Source of the DNA: Pseudomonadota bacterium
Lineage (GTDB): Bacteria > Pseudomonadota > Gammaproteobacteria > Burkholderiales > Gallionellaceae
NCBI GenBank assembly: GCA_021800795.1
Contig: JAJYYO010000004.1
Coordinates: 56,787-120,786 of the forward strand
Length of the DNA stretch: 64,000 bases
Direction: 5' to 3'
Below, one piece after another: positions 27,778 through 36,790 of this stretch (positions are counted from its first letter, which is position 1; every line of letters begins with the position of its first letter). A model generated the notes under the pieces. The model did not search any database. It saw only the letters and a list, made by a program, of their open reading frames with translations, and was not told where the DNA came from. A program made the translations under genes and the position numbers.

Positions 27778-28167
27778 ATGCGCATATTGCATACCATGCT
27801 AAGGGTTACCGATCTGGAACGCTCCATTGCCTTTTATGTCGATGTACTCGGCATGAAATTATTGAGGCGCAATGATTATCCCGGAGGGAAATTCACGCTG
27901 GCATTTGTAGGGTATCAGGATGAGAAGGACGGAGCTGTGCTGGAGCTCACTTACAACTGGGGTGTTGATCAATACGATCTGGGCACCGCTTACGGGCATA
28001 TCGCCATTGAGGTCGATGATGCGGCCAATGCCTGTGAGATGGTCAGGCAAAAAGGCGGCAGGGTGATCAGTGAAGCGGGCCCCATGCAGCATGGCACCAC
28101 CATACTTGCCTTCGTTGCCGATCCGGACGGCTACAAGATCGAGTTTATACAAAAGAAAGTGCAGTGA
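27778..28167 (+). CDS. gloA: Lactoylglutathione lyase (glyoxalase I)
   Basis: This 129-aa enzyme converts the methylglyoxal-glutathione hemithioacetal to S-lactoylglutathione. All four metal ligands occupy the E. coli positions: H5, E56, H74 and E122. The absence of the extra loop implies the Ni2+-type bacterial enzyme. CAGGAGAGACTG precedes the ATG. It appears monocistronic. Confidence 0.95.
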   Translation: MRILHTMLRVTDLERSIAFYVDVLGMKLLRRNDYPGGKFTLAFVGYQDEKDGAVLELTYNWGVDQYDLGTAYGHIAIEVDDAANACEMVRQKGGRVISEAGPMQHGTTILAFVADPDGYKIEFIQKKVQ

Positions 28168-28246
28168 TCCGAGCGCTGCGCTGGGCCAGGTTGGCCGGGT
28201 TTATTCTCGTTCCCGCGCGCTGCGTGGGAACGCAGGATGTTTTTAA

Positions 28247-28355
28247 GGAACTGCTGATTTATTCGGTTTTGTCGTTCCCGCGCAGGCGGGAACCCAGTTG
28301 AATAAAGGCGCTGGTTCCCCGCTTTTGCGGGGAAGACGAATAAATCAGCGGTTCC
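28247..28355. mobile_element. 109-bp MITE family A, copy 3
   Basis: The termini are GGAACTGCTGATTTATTCG and CGAATAAATCAGCGGTTCC, flanked by TTAA on both sides (28243-28246 and 28356-28359). It ends five bases from the stop of the MFS gene, so its hairpins may end that transcript. Upstream (28207-28235) is a separate CCCGCGCGCTGCGTGGG palindrome. Confidence 0.85.
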
Positions 28356-28359
28356 TTAA

Positions 28360-29595
28360 TTATTTTTTCACAGTCTGATCGTGCATCACGATGCGGGTGA
28401 CGAACGCGATGGCCAGAATATTCGCCGTGATGGCGACATAGCCCACCTTGTCATAACCGACCATTTGTCCGGCCGCATTTTGCGTGGTGATCAAGCCTGC
28501 CAGCGTTGCCGCCAGACCGCTGGCCAGCTGCTGCATGGCGGCATTGAGTGACATGAAGGTGCCGCGCAGTTTCGGTCTGGCTGCCGAGGTGATGATCGCC
28601 ATCGCCGGGATCATGCGCCCGGAGACCAGTATGAAGAAGAAAGTGGTGCATGTCAGCCATACCCACAGCGGTGCGGTGCCGATCTGGGTGACGGCGAACA
28701 GGGGCAGCATCGCGGATATGGCCATGATGCGATAAATTTTCACCTTGCCGCGCGCATCCGCCCAGCGTCCGATCAGCCGCGAGGTAATCAGCGTGGCCGC
28801 TCCGCCCGCCAGATACACGTAGGGGATGTCGTGCAGCGAGATGCCGACGTTGGAGACCGCGTAGACGGTGATATACGGGATCACGGTAAAGCCGGAAAAC
28901 AGGATCAGCATGGTGAACAGCAGCGCATGCAGATGATTGGCGTCGCTCAGCACCTCGAACATCGCAGAAAACGGATGCGCGCGTTTAGCCTGCCCTGAGC
29001 TTGTCGAAGGGCTGAGGTGATGCCGCACGTCAGGCAGAAATCGCAGCGCGATGAGGAGGAACAGCACGGTGGTGCAGGCGATCAGGATGAAGGGGGCGGG
29101 CCAGTTGTAGTGGTTTGCCAGCCAGAGCGAGAGCGGCACGCCGGCTACGGTGGATAGCGAGAAGGCGGCGGAGATGACCCCGCTGGCGGTGGCGCGCCGC
29201 TCGAACGGAATCAGATCGCCGACCAGTGTCTGCACCATCGCCCCCACCACGCCGCCGAATGTGCCCGCCAGACCGCGCGCGATCAGCAGCGCCATGTAAC
29301 TGGGCGCAAGGCCGCAGGCCAGTGTCGCCAGACCGAACAGCGCGAATACGGAAAGCAGCAGGCGTTTGCGCTCGAATTTATCGACAAAGGTGGAGGCAAG
29401 CAGCCCTGCCAGTGCGGCGCTGAAGCTGTAGGACGCGACCAGGAAGCCGAACTGGTGCGTGCCGATGCCAAATTCATGCATCAGGATAGGCCCCAGCGGC
29501 ATCATGATCATGAAGTCGAGGATGTGGGAAAACTGCATGCCGGACAGGGTCAGCAGCAGATAGCGTTCGCGTTGCGGGGTCAGGGTGGGGGGCAT
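28360..29595 (-). CDS. MFS transporter
   Basis: This 411-aa membrane protein has about 12 predicted helices. The family signature RSRLIGRWADARGK-like segment lies after TM8, and an FVDKFERKR loop lies after TM2. It belongs to the drug/arabinose-efflux type, with substrate unknown. The central cytoplasmic loop contains LSPSTSSGQAKRA, encoded by a CTTCGACAAGCTCAGGG palindromic repeat (about 28990-29016) inserted in frame; the same repeat core sits in thyA. A loop insertion should be tolerated. Confidence 0.85.
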   Translation of the reverse strand: MPPTLTPQRERYLLLTLSGMQFSHILDFMIMMPLGPILMHEFGIGTHQFGFLVASYSFSAALAGLLASTFVDKFERKRLLLSVFALFGLATLACGLAPSYMALLIARGLAGTFGGVVGAMVQTLVGDLIPFERRATASGVISAAFSLSTVAGVPLSLWLANHYNWPAPFILIACTTVLFLLIALRFLPDVRHHLSPSTSSGQAKRAHPFSAMFEVLSDANHLHALLFTMLILFSGFTVIPYITVYAVSNVGISLHDIPYVYLAGGAATLITSRLIGRWADARGKVKIYRIMAISAMLPLFAVTQIGTAPLWVWLTCTTFFFILVSGRMIPAMAIITSAARPKLRGTFMSLNAAMQQLASGLAATLAGLITTQNAAGQMVGYDKVGYVAITANILAIAFVTRIVMHDQTVKK

Positions 29596-29733
29596 GATGA
29601 CGAAATATTTACACGAGCGGCATTTTAACAGGGACGCCCAGAAAAGATGGGAGCCCGTAGCGGGTAGCTTGTAGCGGGTAGTAGCCGTAGGTCAGGTTTT
29701 ACCCGACAAATAACTGACGAACGAAGATGAGAG

Positions 29734-30111
29734 TTACCCCAGCGTTGCGACCATCTCGATCTTGGGTGCGACGGAGCGCACGATTTTTTGAATGCCGTGT
29801 CCTGCCGGGTTGGCTTGGCGTTGTGAAACGAGCAGCCCCAGCTTTTCAAGCAGCCCGACATCCTTGGTGATGGCAGAACGGTTGCGATGCAGCAGATTGG
29901 ATAACTGATTGATTGTTCTGGGTTCCTGCATGACTTCCAGCATCAGGCGGCGGCGCGCTTCCGACAGGACGCTGAACATCTGTTGCGGGTCTTCAAACGA
30001 GAGCGTCAGCTTGTTTTCGAAGGCGTCGCCCCGGTCAGCTCTTTGTGCAGCATCCTTGGCGCGCGAGAAGAAACCCGACACGTCATCAGTGCGAATCACG
30101 ATTTTGCTCAT
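29734..30111 (-). CDS. MarR-like antitoxin/regulator of a TumE-type pair
   Basis: This 125-aa protein has a winged-helix region (about 40-110; RTINQLSNLLHRNRSAITKDVGLLEKLGLL) like the HVO_A0114-type regulators encoded beside DUF6516/TumE toxins. It starts at ATG 30111, overlapping the toxin TGA (ATGA), so toxin and antitoxin were translationally coupled. The toxin gene is split by a MITE, so this antitoxin may be an orphan now. Confidence 0.75.
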   Translation of the reverse strand: MSKIVIRTDDVSGFFSRAKDAAQRADRGDAFENKLTLSFEDPQQMFSVLSEARRRLMLEVMQEPRTINQLSNLLHRNRSAITKDVGLLEKLGLLVSQRQANPAGHGIQKIVRSVAPKIEMVATLG

Positions 30112-30709
30112 GGTTGTCCTCCTTTGGCCTTGTTTATAATATCCAGCCACTCCTGCTGGAATCTTTCCTGCGTCGCTGCAAAACTCACAAATTCGACTGC
30201 TTCTATTTTTTCCATGCAATGGCGATGATGGTAGTCGTGGGCATTGTCGAAACCTAGGAGCCTGTCGGACTTCTTTCGTGAGATGCGTTGCCAACAAAAA
30301 AAGATGGCTGCAAGGCGTGAATCGCGAACAATGGTCATTCCATTGTCAAGATTTGCAACGCCGCAGACGCTGTTTTTGCTGGCAACCCTTTGGGACGGGG
30401 TGATTTTTACGTATTGCGGCGTCGCGGCTTGCTTGTTTGGACTAGCCAAACGGCGCTTCACCGCTTCTTGCACTACAAAAAAATCATCCCCGTCGCACTC
30501 ACGAAAGAAGTCCGACAGGCTCCTAGAACCCGGCCATTATCGCCCCGGTAAATCACGTGGTTGATGTAAGCCAGGTTGTATCGGGTTACTACGGTCTGGC
30601 CCTGTTCCATGTACCCCCAGACCTCATAACTCAATAGCCCGCCACCTGATTTTGGCTTGAGTTCGAATCGCTCCTGTTCGAGCAGGGTTTCCTTGGTTGA
30701 TTTCGACAT
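30108..30709 (-). pseudogene. TumE/DUF6516-type toxin gene, split by MITE B
   Basis: The N-terminal part (30709 down to 30527) encodes MSKSTKETLLEQERFELK through GDNGRVLG. The C-terminal part (30253 down to 30108) encodes FDNAHDYHHRH through KAKGGQP. Between them lies the 265-bp element plus a 4-bp duplication. Removing 269 bp restores one 110-aa reading frame with the DUF6516 pattern RYNLAY...DNGRVLGFDNAHDYHHRH. The start has a strong GGAGGCGTA ribosome site. The insertion is not a multiple of three and brings stops, so the toxin is dead unless the element excises. Confidence 0.8.
30258..30522. mobile_element. 265-bp MITE family B, copy 2 (in toxin gene)
   Basis: The terminal inverted repeats are about 28 bp and begin GAGCCTGTCGGACTTCTTTC, flanked on each side by CTAG (30254-30257 and 30523-30526), which is present once in the reconstructed toxin gene. 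The inner sequence is the near-perfect reverse complement of 16587-16851. It has no coding capacity. The CTAG duplication matches the YTAR class also used by MITE A (inference: same IS5-like transposase group). Confidence 0.9.
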
Positions 30710-30841
30710 TACGCCTCCAGGTGTGTGTAATCGTAGCACACCTGAGTGGTCGAGTCTTGTTTTACGAAATAACGCCGCGCTAATTTCAGATATGCGAAGT
30801 GAAGTGGTAAAATCAGAGCCGAACCTTCATTTTCCCTCATC

Positions 30842-33800
30842 ATGTCGCAACCCTCCTTCATCCATCTCCGTCTGCACAGCGAATATTCCATCACTGACGG
30901 GATGTTGCGCATTGATGAGGCGGTGGCAGCCGCGAAAAATGACGGCATGCCGGCGCTTGCGCTGACCGACCTGTCCAACTTTTCCGGTCTGGTGAAGTTC
31001 TACAAGGCGACGCGCGGCAAGGGGATCAAGCCGGTTGCAGGTGTCGATGTGTATATCACCAATGACGCGGACAGAGGGCGGCCCTATAGATTGCTGCTGT
31101 TATGTCAGTCGACTGACGGCTATCTGCGTCTGTGTCGATTGTTGTCGCGCGCCTATCTGTCCAATCAGCATCATGAACGGCCAGAGTTGCGCCGCGAGTG
31201 GTTTAACGAAGAAGGCGCCGGGGGCCTGATCGCCTTGTCCGGCGCGCATCTGGGCGATGTCGGCAGCGCGCTTTTGTCGGGCAATACGACACTTGCATGC
31301 CAACATGCGCGGGAATGGGCGGCGCTGTTCGATAACCGCTATTACATCGAGGTGCAGCGCGCAGGTTTTGCCGACGAAGAAGCCTATATTCAGGCGGCGC
31401 TGCCTTTGGCCGGTGAGCTCGATCTGCCGGTGGTGGCGACTCATCCGGTACAGTTTCTGAGTGCGGACGATTTCAAGGCGCATGAGGCGCGGGTGTGCAT
31501 CGCGGAAGGCTATGTGCTGGGCGACAAGCGCCGCGAGAAGGCATTCACCGCACAGCAGTATTTCAGGACGCAGGCCGAAATGGCGGCACTGTTCGCCGAC
31601 TTGCCGGAGGCGTTGCAGAACAGCGTTGAGATAGCCCGTCGCTGCAATCTCACGCTGGTGCTGGGAAAGCCGCGCCTGCCGGACTTCCCTACGCCGAAAG
31701 GCGAGAGTCTGGACGATTTTCTGCTCTCTGAATCCGAGCGCGGGTTGCAGCAGCGCATGGCGCAGCTCTATCCGGATGAGACGGAGCGCACCGCAAAACT
31801 TCCGCAATACCATGAGCGCCTGCTGTTCGAGATCAATACCATCATCAAGATGGGCTTCCCCGGCTACTTTCTGATCGTGGCGGACTTCATACGCTGGGCC
31901 AAGGCTTACCGCTCCGAGGCATTTCCCAACGGCGTGCCGGTGGGGCCGGGGCGGGGTTCGGGCGCTGGTTCGCTGGTGGCCTACTGTCTGCTCATTACCG
32001 ACCTTGACCCGCTGCGTTACGAGCTGCTGTTCGAGCGTTTCCTGAATCCGGAGCGCGTGTCCATGCCCGACTTCGACGTGGATTTTTGTCAGGACGGGCG
32101 CGAACTGGTTATCGACTATGTGAAGCAGAAATACGGCGCGGCCTGTGTGTCGCAGATTGCGACTTTCGGCACCATGGCATCCAAGGCGGTGATACGCGAT
32201 GTGGGCCGGGTGATGGAATTCCCCTACGGCTTGTGCGACCGCCTGTCCAAGGCGATTCCTCTCGAAGGCGTGAAGCCGGTTTCGCTCAAAAAAGCGCGCG
32301 AGATGGAGCCTGAGATCAACGCCATTGCCGAGAGTGAGGAGGGCGTGCCGGAGTTGCTGGAACTGGCGATGCGCCTGGAAGATCTGACGCGCAACGTCGG
32401 CATGCATGCCGGCGGCGTGGTGATCGCGCCGGGAAAACTCACCGATTTCTGTCCGCTGTATTGCGCCGACGGCGGCGCCAGTGTGGTGAGCCAGTTCGAC
32501 AAGGACGACGTCGAGGCGATCGGGCTGGTGAAATTCGACTTCCTGGGCTTGCGCACGCTGACCATCATCGACTGGGCGGTTCGGCATATACACCGGCTGG
32601 AGCAGGAGCGAGGATTGAGGATTGAGGGTGGAGAACCCGCTTCTGCTCAATCCTCAGTCCGCAATCCTCAATCCTTTGCGATTGAATCCATCCCGCTGGA
32701 CGATAAGGCAAGTTACGATCTGCTGAAAAAATGCAACACCACCGCGGTGTTTCAGCTGGAATCGCGCGGCATGAAGGATCTGATCAAGCGATTGCAGCCG
32801 GATACCTTCGAAGACATCGTGGCGCTGGTCGCGCTGTTCCGTCCGGGTCCCCTGGAATCGGGCATGGTGGACGATTTCATCAACCGTAAACACGGTAAAG
32901 CCACGGCAGATTACTTTCATCCGGAACTGGAAGTCTCGCTCAAACCCACTTACGGTGTGATCGTGTACCAGGAGCAGGTGATGCAGATTTCGCAGATCAT
33001 CGGCGGCTATACGCTGGGTGGTGCGGACATGTTGCGCCGGGCGATGGGCAAGAAGGACCCCGAGGAGATGGCGCGTCAGCGCGACATCTTCGTGGCCGGT
33101 GCGGTCAATCGCGAGATCGACAAGGACCTTGCAACTCGTTTGTTCGACCTGATGGAAATGTTTGCCGGTTACGGCTTCAACAAGTCGCACTCGGCAGCTT
33201 ACGCGCTGGTGGCTTATCAGACGGCGTACCTGAAAGCGCATTATCCTGCGGCATTCATGGCAGCAACCTTGTCGGGCGATCTGGATAACACCGAAAAGGT
33301 ACGCACTTTTTATGCCGACACCTTGCAGCAGGGTATCCGGATTTTGTTGCCGGATGTGAACAGTTCCGGTTATGCGTTTTCGCCGGTGGATGAACAAACC
33401 ATAGCTTACGGACTGGGCGCGATCAAGGGGACCGGCGAGGCTGCAATCGAGAGCATCGTCAGCGCCCGTTCGTCAGGCCCGTTCAAGGACTTGTTCGATT
33501 TCTGCCGGCGCGTGGACAAGCGCGCGGTCAATCGCCGCACCATTGAAACGCTGATACGCGCAGGCGCGTTCGATTCCATCAGCGATCACCGCGCGGCGCT
33601 GATGGCAAGCGTGGATGCGGCGCTGGCAAGCGCCGACCAGCAGGCGAGAGCGGTTAATCAGGATAGCCTGTTCGGTGAAGATGATGCGGATGCCGTGTTG
33701 ATCGAACAGAAGTTTGACGTGCCGCGCTGGAGTCTGCGCGAACAACTGGCACATGAAAAAACCAGTCTGGGTATTTATCTGGGCGGACATCCGTATCAGG

Positions 33801-34408
33801 AATATCAGTCGGAGCTGGCGAACTTCATCAGGGTGCGCCTGGGTGATTTGAATCCGTCGTTCGTCGGCAAAACGAATGGCGCCGGCGCAGGATATGGCGC
33901 GCGACGCGGTGTGCCGGTGCTGCTGGCAGGCATCGTGTCCGGGCTGCGTTTGCAACAGACCCGGCGCGGCCGCATGGCGGTGATCACGCTGGACGACGGC
34001 AGTGCCCAAATTGAACTCACGGTGTTCAACGAAGAGTACGAGAAAAGTCGCCAGTGGATAAAAGAGGACGAATTGCTGGTGGTGCAGGGCAAAGCCAGTC
34101 TGGATGAGTATTCCGGCAATGTGCGTGTCAGTGGCGAAGAACTGTATAACATTGCCCAGGCGCGTTCACATTACGCACAGCATTTGTCATTGCAATGCAA
34201 CGGACGGGTGAGTGTCGCGCAACTTGCAGAAATTCTCAAACCCTGGCGCGAGGGCGAATGCCGTGTGCTGATTCAATACAACAACGGGCTGGCCAGTTGC
34301 CAGTTGCGGTTGGGGGAAGCCTGGCAGATGACACTCTCCGATGAACTGTTGCGCGATTTGCGCAGCGCCTTGCAGCCCGGGAATGTGCAGGTGGTGTACA
34401 GTTCGTAG
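30842..34408 (+). CDS. dnaE: DNA polymerase III alpha subunit
   Basis: This 1188-aa replicative polymerase has an N-terminal PHP domain (HLRLHSEYSITDG), then the family C catalytic centre with GPGRGSGAGSL and the aspartates D410 and D412 in PDFDVDF, and the third acidic site in VKFDFLGLRTLT. A helix-hairpin-helix and an OB fold follow in the C-terminal third. Between that third site and IPLDDKASY (residues about 590-613) lies an extra segment RGLRIEGGEPAS...RNPQSF encoded by GAGGATT/AATCCTC repeats, where E. coli has a short linker. The protein is otherwise complete and presumably essential. Confidence 0.97.
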   Translation: MSQPSFIHLRLHSEYSITDGMLRIDEAVAAAKNDGMPALALTDLSNFSGLVKFYKATRGKGIKPVAGVDVYITNDADRGRPYRLLLLCQSTDGYLRLCRLLSRAYLSNQHHERPELRREWFNEEGAGGLIALSGAHLGDVGSALLSGNTTLACQHAREWAALFDNRYYIEVQRAGFADEEAYIQAALPLAGELDLPVVATHPVQFLSADDFKAHEARVCIAEGYVLGDKRREKAFTAQQYFRTQAEMAALFADLPEALQNSVEIARRCNLTLVLGKPRLPDFPTPKGESLDDFLLSESERGLQQRMAQLYPDETERTAKLPQYHERLLFEINTIIKMGFPGYFLIVADFIRWAKAYRSEAFPNGVPVGPGRGSGAGSLVAYCLLITDLDPLRYELLFERFLNPERVSMPDFDVDFCQDGRELVIDYVKQKYGAACVSQIATFGTMASKAVIRDVGRVMEFPYGLCDRLSKAIPLEGVKPVSLKKAREMEPEINAIAESEEGVPELLELAMRLEDLTRNVGMHAGGVVIAPGKLTDFCPLYCADGGASVVSQFDKDDVEAIGLVKFDFLGLRTLTIIDWAVRHIHRLEQERGLRIEGGEPASAQSSVRNPQSFAIESIPLDDKASYDLLKKCNTTAVFQLESRGMKDLIKRLQPDTFEDIVALVALFRPGPLESGMVDDFINRKHGKATADYFHPELEVSLKPTYGVIVYQEQVMQISQIIGGYTLGGADMLRRAMGKKDPEEMARQRDIFVAGAVNREIDKDLATRLFDLMEMFAGYGFNKSHSAAYALVAYQTAYLKAHYPAAFMAATLSGDLDNTEKVRTFYADTLQQGIRILLPDVNSSGYAFSPVDEQTIAYGLGAIKGTGEAAIESIVSARSSGPFKDLFDFCRRVDKRAVNRRTIETLIRAGAFDSISDHRAALMASVDAALASADQQARAVNQDSLFGEDDADAVLIEQKFDVPRWSLREQLAHEKTSLGIYLGGHPYQEYQSELANFIRVRLGDLNPSFVGKTNGAGAGYGARRGVPVLLAGIVSGLRLQQTRRGRMAVITLDDGSAQIELTVFNEEYEKSRQWIKEDELLVVQGKASLDEYSGNVRVSGEELYNIAQARSHYAQHLSLQCNGRVSVAQLAEILKPWREGECRVLIQYNNGLASCQLRLGEAWQMTLSDELLRDLRSALQPGNVQVVYSS
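32608..32682. repeat. Heptamer-derived inverted repeat inside dnaE
   Basis: GAGGATTGAGGATTGAG (left) faces CTCAATCCTCAGTCCGCAAT and CAATCC (right) across a ~28-bp spacer. It adds about 24 codons in frame. The phase avoids the TGA that three consecutive GAGGATT units would create. Confidence 0.8.
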
Positions 34409-34498
34409 CATTGCCATACCCAATTTTCCCGTTGAAATCCGGCTTGCGGGATACGGCTGCGCCTGGCGAACATGAAAAGCGCAAGTTCCGCTTTGCGT

Positions 34499-34981
34499 TC
34501 AGGCCATTTGTTCAGGCCGCATGTTGGCGGACGCTGGCGACACGCGGTGTTCATGTGTTGGAACAATAAAAACCGGGCATACGGATTTACGAAGAACCGA
34601 TTCGCTGACAGAGCCCGTTATCAGTCGATGCATTACGCCTCGCCCATGAGAGCCCAGAACGATCATATCCACATCGAGTTTAGCGGCTTGATCCAGAATG
34701 CTTTCCACCGTTGCGCCTTGCACAAGAATGGCTGTTGTATCCAGATTTGCTTTGCGCAATCGATCCGCAATCCTTTGAATCTGGCGGTGCTCGTTGCGAA
34801 ATATTTCCGAATGGACGTCCCGGATATATTGCGGACCCATTTTAAAACCAAGGAAGTCCGGCTCGGCTTCTGCGACATGAAGGAGCCAGAGCTTGGCTGA
34901 AAGTGTTTTGGCGAGCTCAGCTACCGTTTTTATAAATTTTTCTGTAGATACGGAAAAATCAATACACACCAGGAGTTTCAT
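34499..34981 (-). CDS. Universal stress protein (UspA family)
   Basis: This 160-aa single Usp domain begins MKLLVCIDFS and has the ATP-binding signature G-x2-G-x9-G-S in GSHGRGVMHRLITGSVSES near residues 110-130, so it is of the nucleotide-binding class. The ATG at 34981 is preceded by GAGAGAAG. It is monocistronic, convergent with dnaE. Confidence 0.88.
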   Translation of the reverse strand: MKLLVCIDFSVSTEKFIKTVAELAKTLSAKLWLLHVAEAEPDFLGFKMGPQYIRDVHSEIFRNEHRQIQRIADRLRKANLDTTAILVQGATVESILDQAAKLDVDMIVLGSHGRGVMHRLITGSVSESVLRKSVCPVFIVPTHEHRVSPASANMRPEQMA

Positions 34982-35282
34982 AATCTTCTCTCGATCAGCT
35001 ATCTGCGAGGATAAATACCATGTGCCTGCATGAGGTTGGATAACCAACCGGCAATACCGACAGGCTTACACAGTACATGTGTAGCTTATGGTGGCGATAT
35101 AGGAAATTGCTGATTTAATTAAGATTTTTTATAAAGATTCGGTAGGAGAATGCCGAATGGCGCATCGGAAAAATGCCGGTGGTTTTGGAGATTCCCTTAG
35201 TGAACGGTTGTCGGCTGGTATCGTTGCGCGGTTTGAGGTGGCTCCCTCACTCCCTCCATGAGGGGGAGTGAGGGCGAATCAT
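34982..35282. other. Intergenic region between uspA and peroxidase genes
   Basis: I see no gene. A hairpin at 35243-35274 (CCCTCACTCCC...GGGAGTGAGGG) lies directly after the peroxidase stop and could end that minus-strand transcript, though no T-run follows. The A/T-rich stretch at about 35100-35140 may carry the uspA promoter. Confidence 0.4.
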
Positions 35283-36317
35283 TTATGGCAGGTCGGGATC
35301 GGAAATTTGATTGAGCGATTTGTCGGTCAGTGTTTCCAAAAATGCCGCCAGGTCTTTTTTCTCATTGCCGGTCAGTTTGAGCGGCATAATCAGCGGATCC
35401 TGGTTCTTGTCCTGTGGATTGCCGCCGATGTTGTAATGCTCGATCACCTGGCTCATCTTGCTGAATGCACCGTCGTGCATGAAAAAAGCGAAGCTGGCCG
35501 AATTGTATAAGCCGGGTGTCCTGAACCGGCCTTTGTCGGCTTCATCCCTGGTAACTTCATAACGCCCCAGATCCTCCTTCAGCGGCCCAACCTGCGGAGT
35601 GCCGATATTGTGAAACAGGTTGTCCGTTAATGCAGGCGGGACATGGCAGGTTGTGCACATTGCCTTCCCTCGGAACAACTCAAAACCACGTTTTGCGGAA
35701 TCGCTAATGGCTTTGCTATTGCCGCTCACATAACTTTGGAATGGCGCTTTGCGGGCAACCAGGGTTCGCTCAAAAGCTGCAATAGCCTTGGCCACTGCCT
35801 CGGGCGTAGCATCGCTGCCGAACACGCTGTTGAATTGTTTCTTGTAGGCGGGAACTGCATTCAACTTGACGATCACTTCGTCCATCGTTGCACCCATTTC
35901 GCCTGGCGCAGTAACAGGACCCATGTGGCCCGGCAGGGCGCCTGTTTGCTCTTCCAGTGAGGCGGCGCGCCCATCCCAGAACAGTGAAGTGTAGTAGCCG
36001 GAATTGTCCCAGCTCGGCGCCCAGCGACCGAGCTCGCCGCCATGCCCGAAGGCCCGGGGTGTCGGACCGGCGCCGCCGGTAGCGGGCAGGTGGCAACTGA
36101 CGCAACTCATGGAGTCGTTCATCGACAGGCGTACGTCGAAGGCGAGCTGCTTGCCCAGGGCCGCCTTGGCTGCGGATTGCGGGTTGTCCTTGGGGACTGG
36201 AATGGCGGGAAGCTTCCAGTTGGACAAATCTTCCCTGGCATAGGTTGGCAATGCAATTCCCAGCGCAAGCAGCGGCATGAGAATTTGCAGAATTTTATGT
36301 TGCGAATTGGAAGGCAT
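35283..36317 (-). CDS. Di-haem cytochrome c peroxidase (CcpA/MauG family)
   Basis: This 344-aa periplasmic protein has a signal peptide (about 1-27, ending PTYA) and two haem c sites: CVSCH (72-76) and CTTCH (221-225). The layout is that of bacterial di-haem peroxidases, which reduce H2O2 using cytochrome c electrons. The ATG at 36317 has AGGAG seven bases upstream; a longer frame starting 57 bp earlier lacks this. Some family members act on other substrates, so peroxidase activity is likely rather than certain. Confidence 0.9.
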   Translation of the reverse strand: MPSNSQHKILQILMPLLALGIALPTYAREDLSNWKLPAIPVPKDNPQSAAKAALGKQLAFDVRLSMNDSMSCVSCHLPATGGAGPTPRAFGHGGELGRWAPSWDNSGYYTSLFWDGRAASLEEQTGALPGHMGPVTAPGEMGATMDEVIVKLNAVPAYKKQFNSVFGSDATPEAVAKAIAAFERTLVARKAPFQSYVSGNSKAISDSAKRGFELFRGKAMCTTCHVPPALTDNLFHNIGTPQVGPLKEDLGRYEVTRDEADKGRFRTPGLYNSASFAFFMHDGAFSKMSQVIEHYNIGGNPQDKNQDPLIMPLKLTGNEKKDLAAFLETLTDKSLNQISDPDLP

Positions 36318-36626
36318 AATAACTCCTGTATGAAATTTAGACTGATTGCATTTGTCGGGTTGACGATAATGCACGCGAAGTATGAAGAAAAGAACCGTTT
36401 GCAGTAAATAAATTTTTTAAAACGATATGATAAGTAATACTTATCGCTGCAGGTTCGGACTACTTTTATCTTCAGCTAACTTACAACCGCAAATTCGTGC
36501 AAAAATTTCTGTATCTGTGCGCCAGTGCACATAACGCTATGTGGAAATCCGGTATATTCTGGCCGAACGCTTTGCGTATAGTGTCAGGTAAAACCCGAAA
36601 CGCGATGCTGAAGTCCGACAGACTAG
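36318..36626. other. Intergenic region upstream of the peroxidase gene
   Basis: It contains a perfect 8-1-8 palindrome at 36429-36445 (GATAAGTA-A-TACTTATC), a candidate operator about 110 bp upstream of the peroxidase start. At 36609-36626 it holds GAAGTCCGACAGACTAG, a remnant of the right end of MITE B with its CTAG, now interrupted by MITE A copy 4. No gene is seen. Confidence 0.5.
36429..36445. promoter_or_regulatory. Candidate operator palindrome
   Basis: This is the perfect dyad GATAAGTA-A-TACTTATC in A/T-rich sequence between the divergent peroxidase and Spy-like genes. Size and symmetry suit a dimeric repressor. I cannot name the regulator. Confidence 0.4.
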
Positions 36627-36735
36627 GGAACCGCTGATTTATTCGGTTTTGTCGTTCCCGCGTAGGCGGGAACCCAGTTAAATAAAGGCGCTGGTTCCCC
36701 GCTTTTGCGGGGAAGACGAATAAATCAGCGGTTCC
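36627..36735. mobile_element. 109-bp MITE family A, copy 4 (nested in MITE B remnant)
   Basis: The termini are GGAACCGCTGATTTATTCG and CGAATAAATCAGCGGTTCC, flanked by CTAG (36623-36626 and 36736-36739). The left CTAG is the target duplication at the end of a decayed MITE B fragment, so family A jumped into a family B scar. Confidence 0.85.
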
Positions 36736-36790
36736 CTAGGTTACAATAAAGCCGCATTATTTTTATCAACCATTGAAAAAGGATACAGCC

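Noticed and set aside
30244..30564. Open frames spanning MITE B (both copies)
   Set aside because: They depend on the element being read through; the element is non-coding and its flanks explain the frames.
31100..32650. 516-codon open frame antisense to dnaE
   Set aside because: Shadow of dnaE with no motif or start signal.
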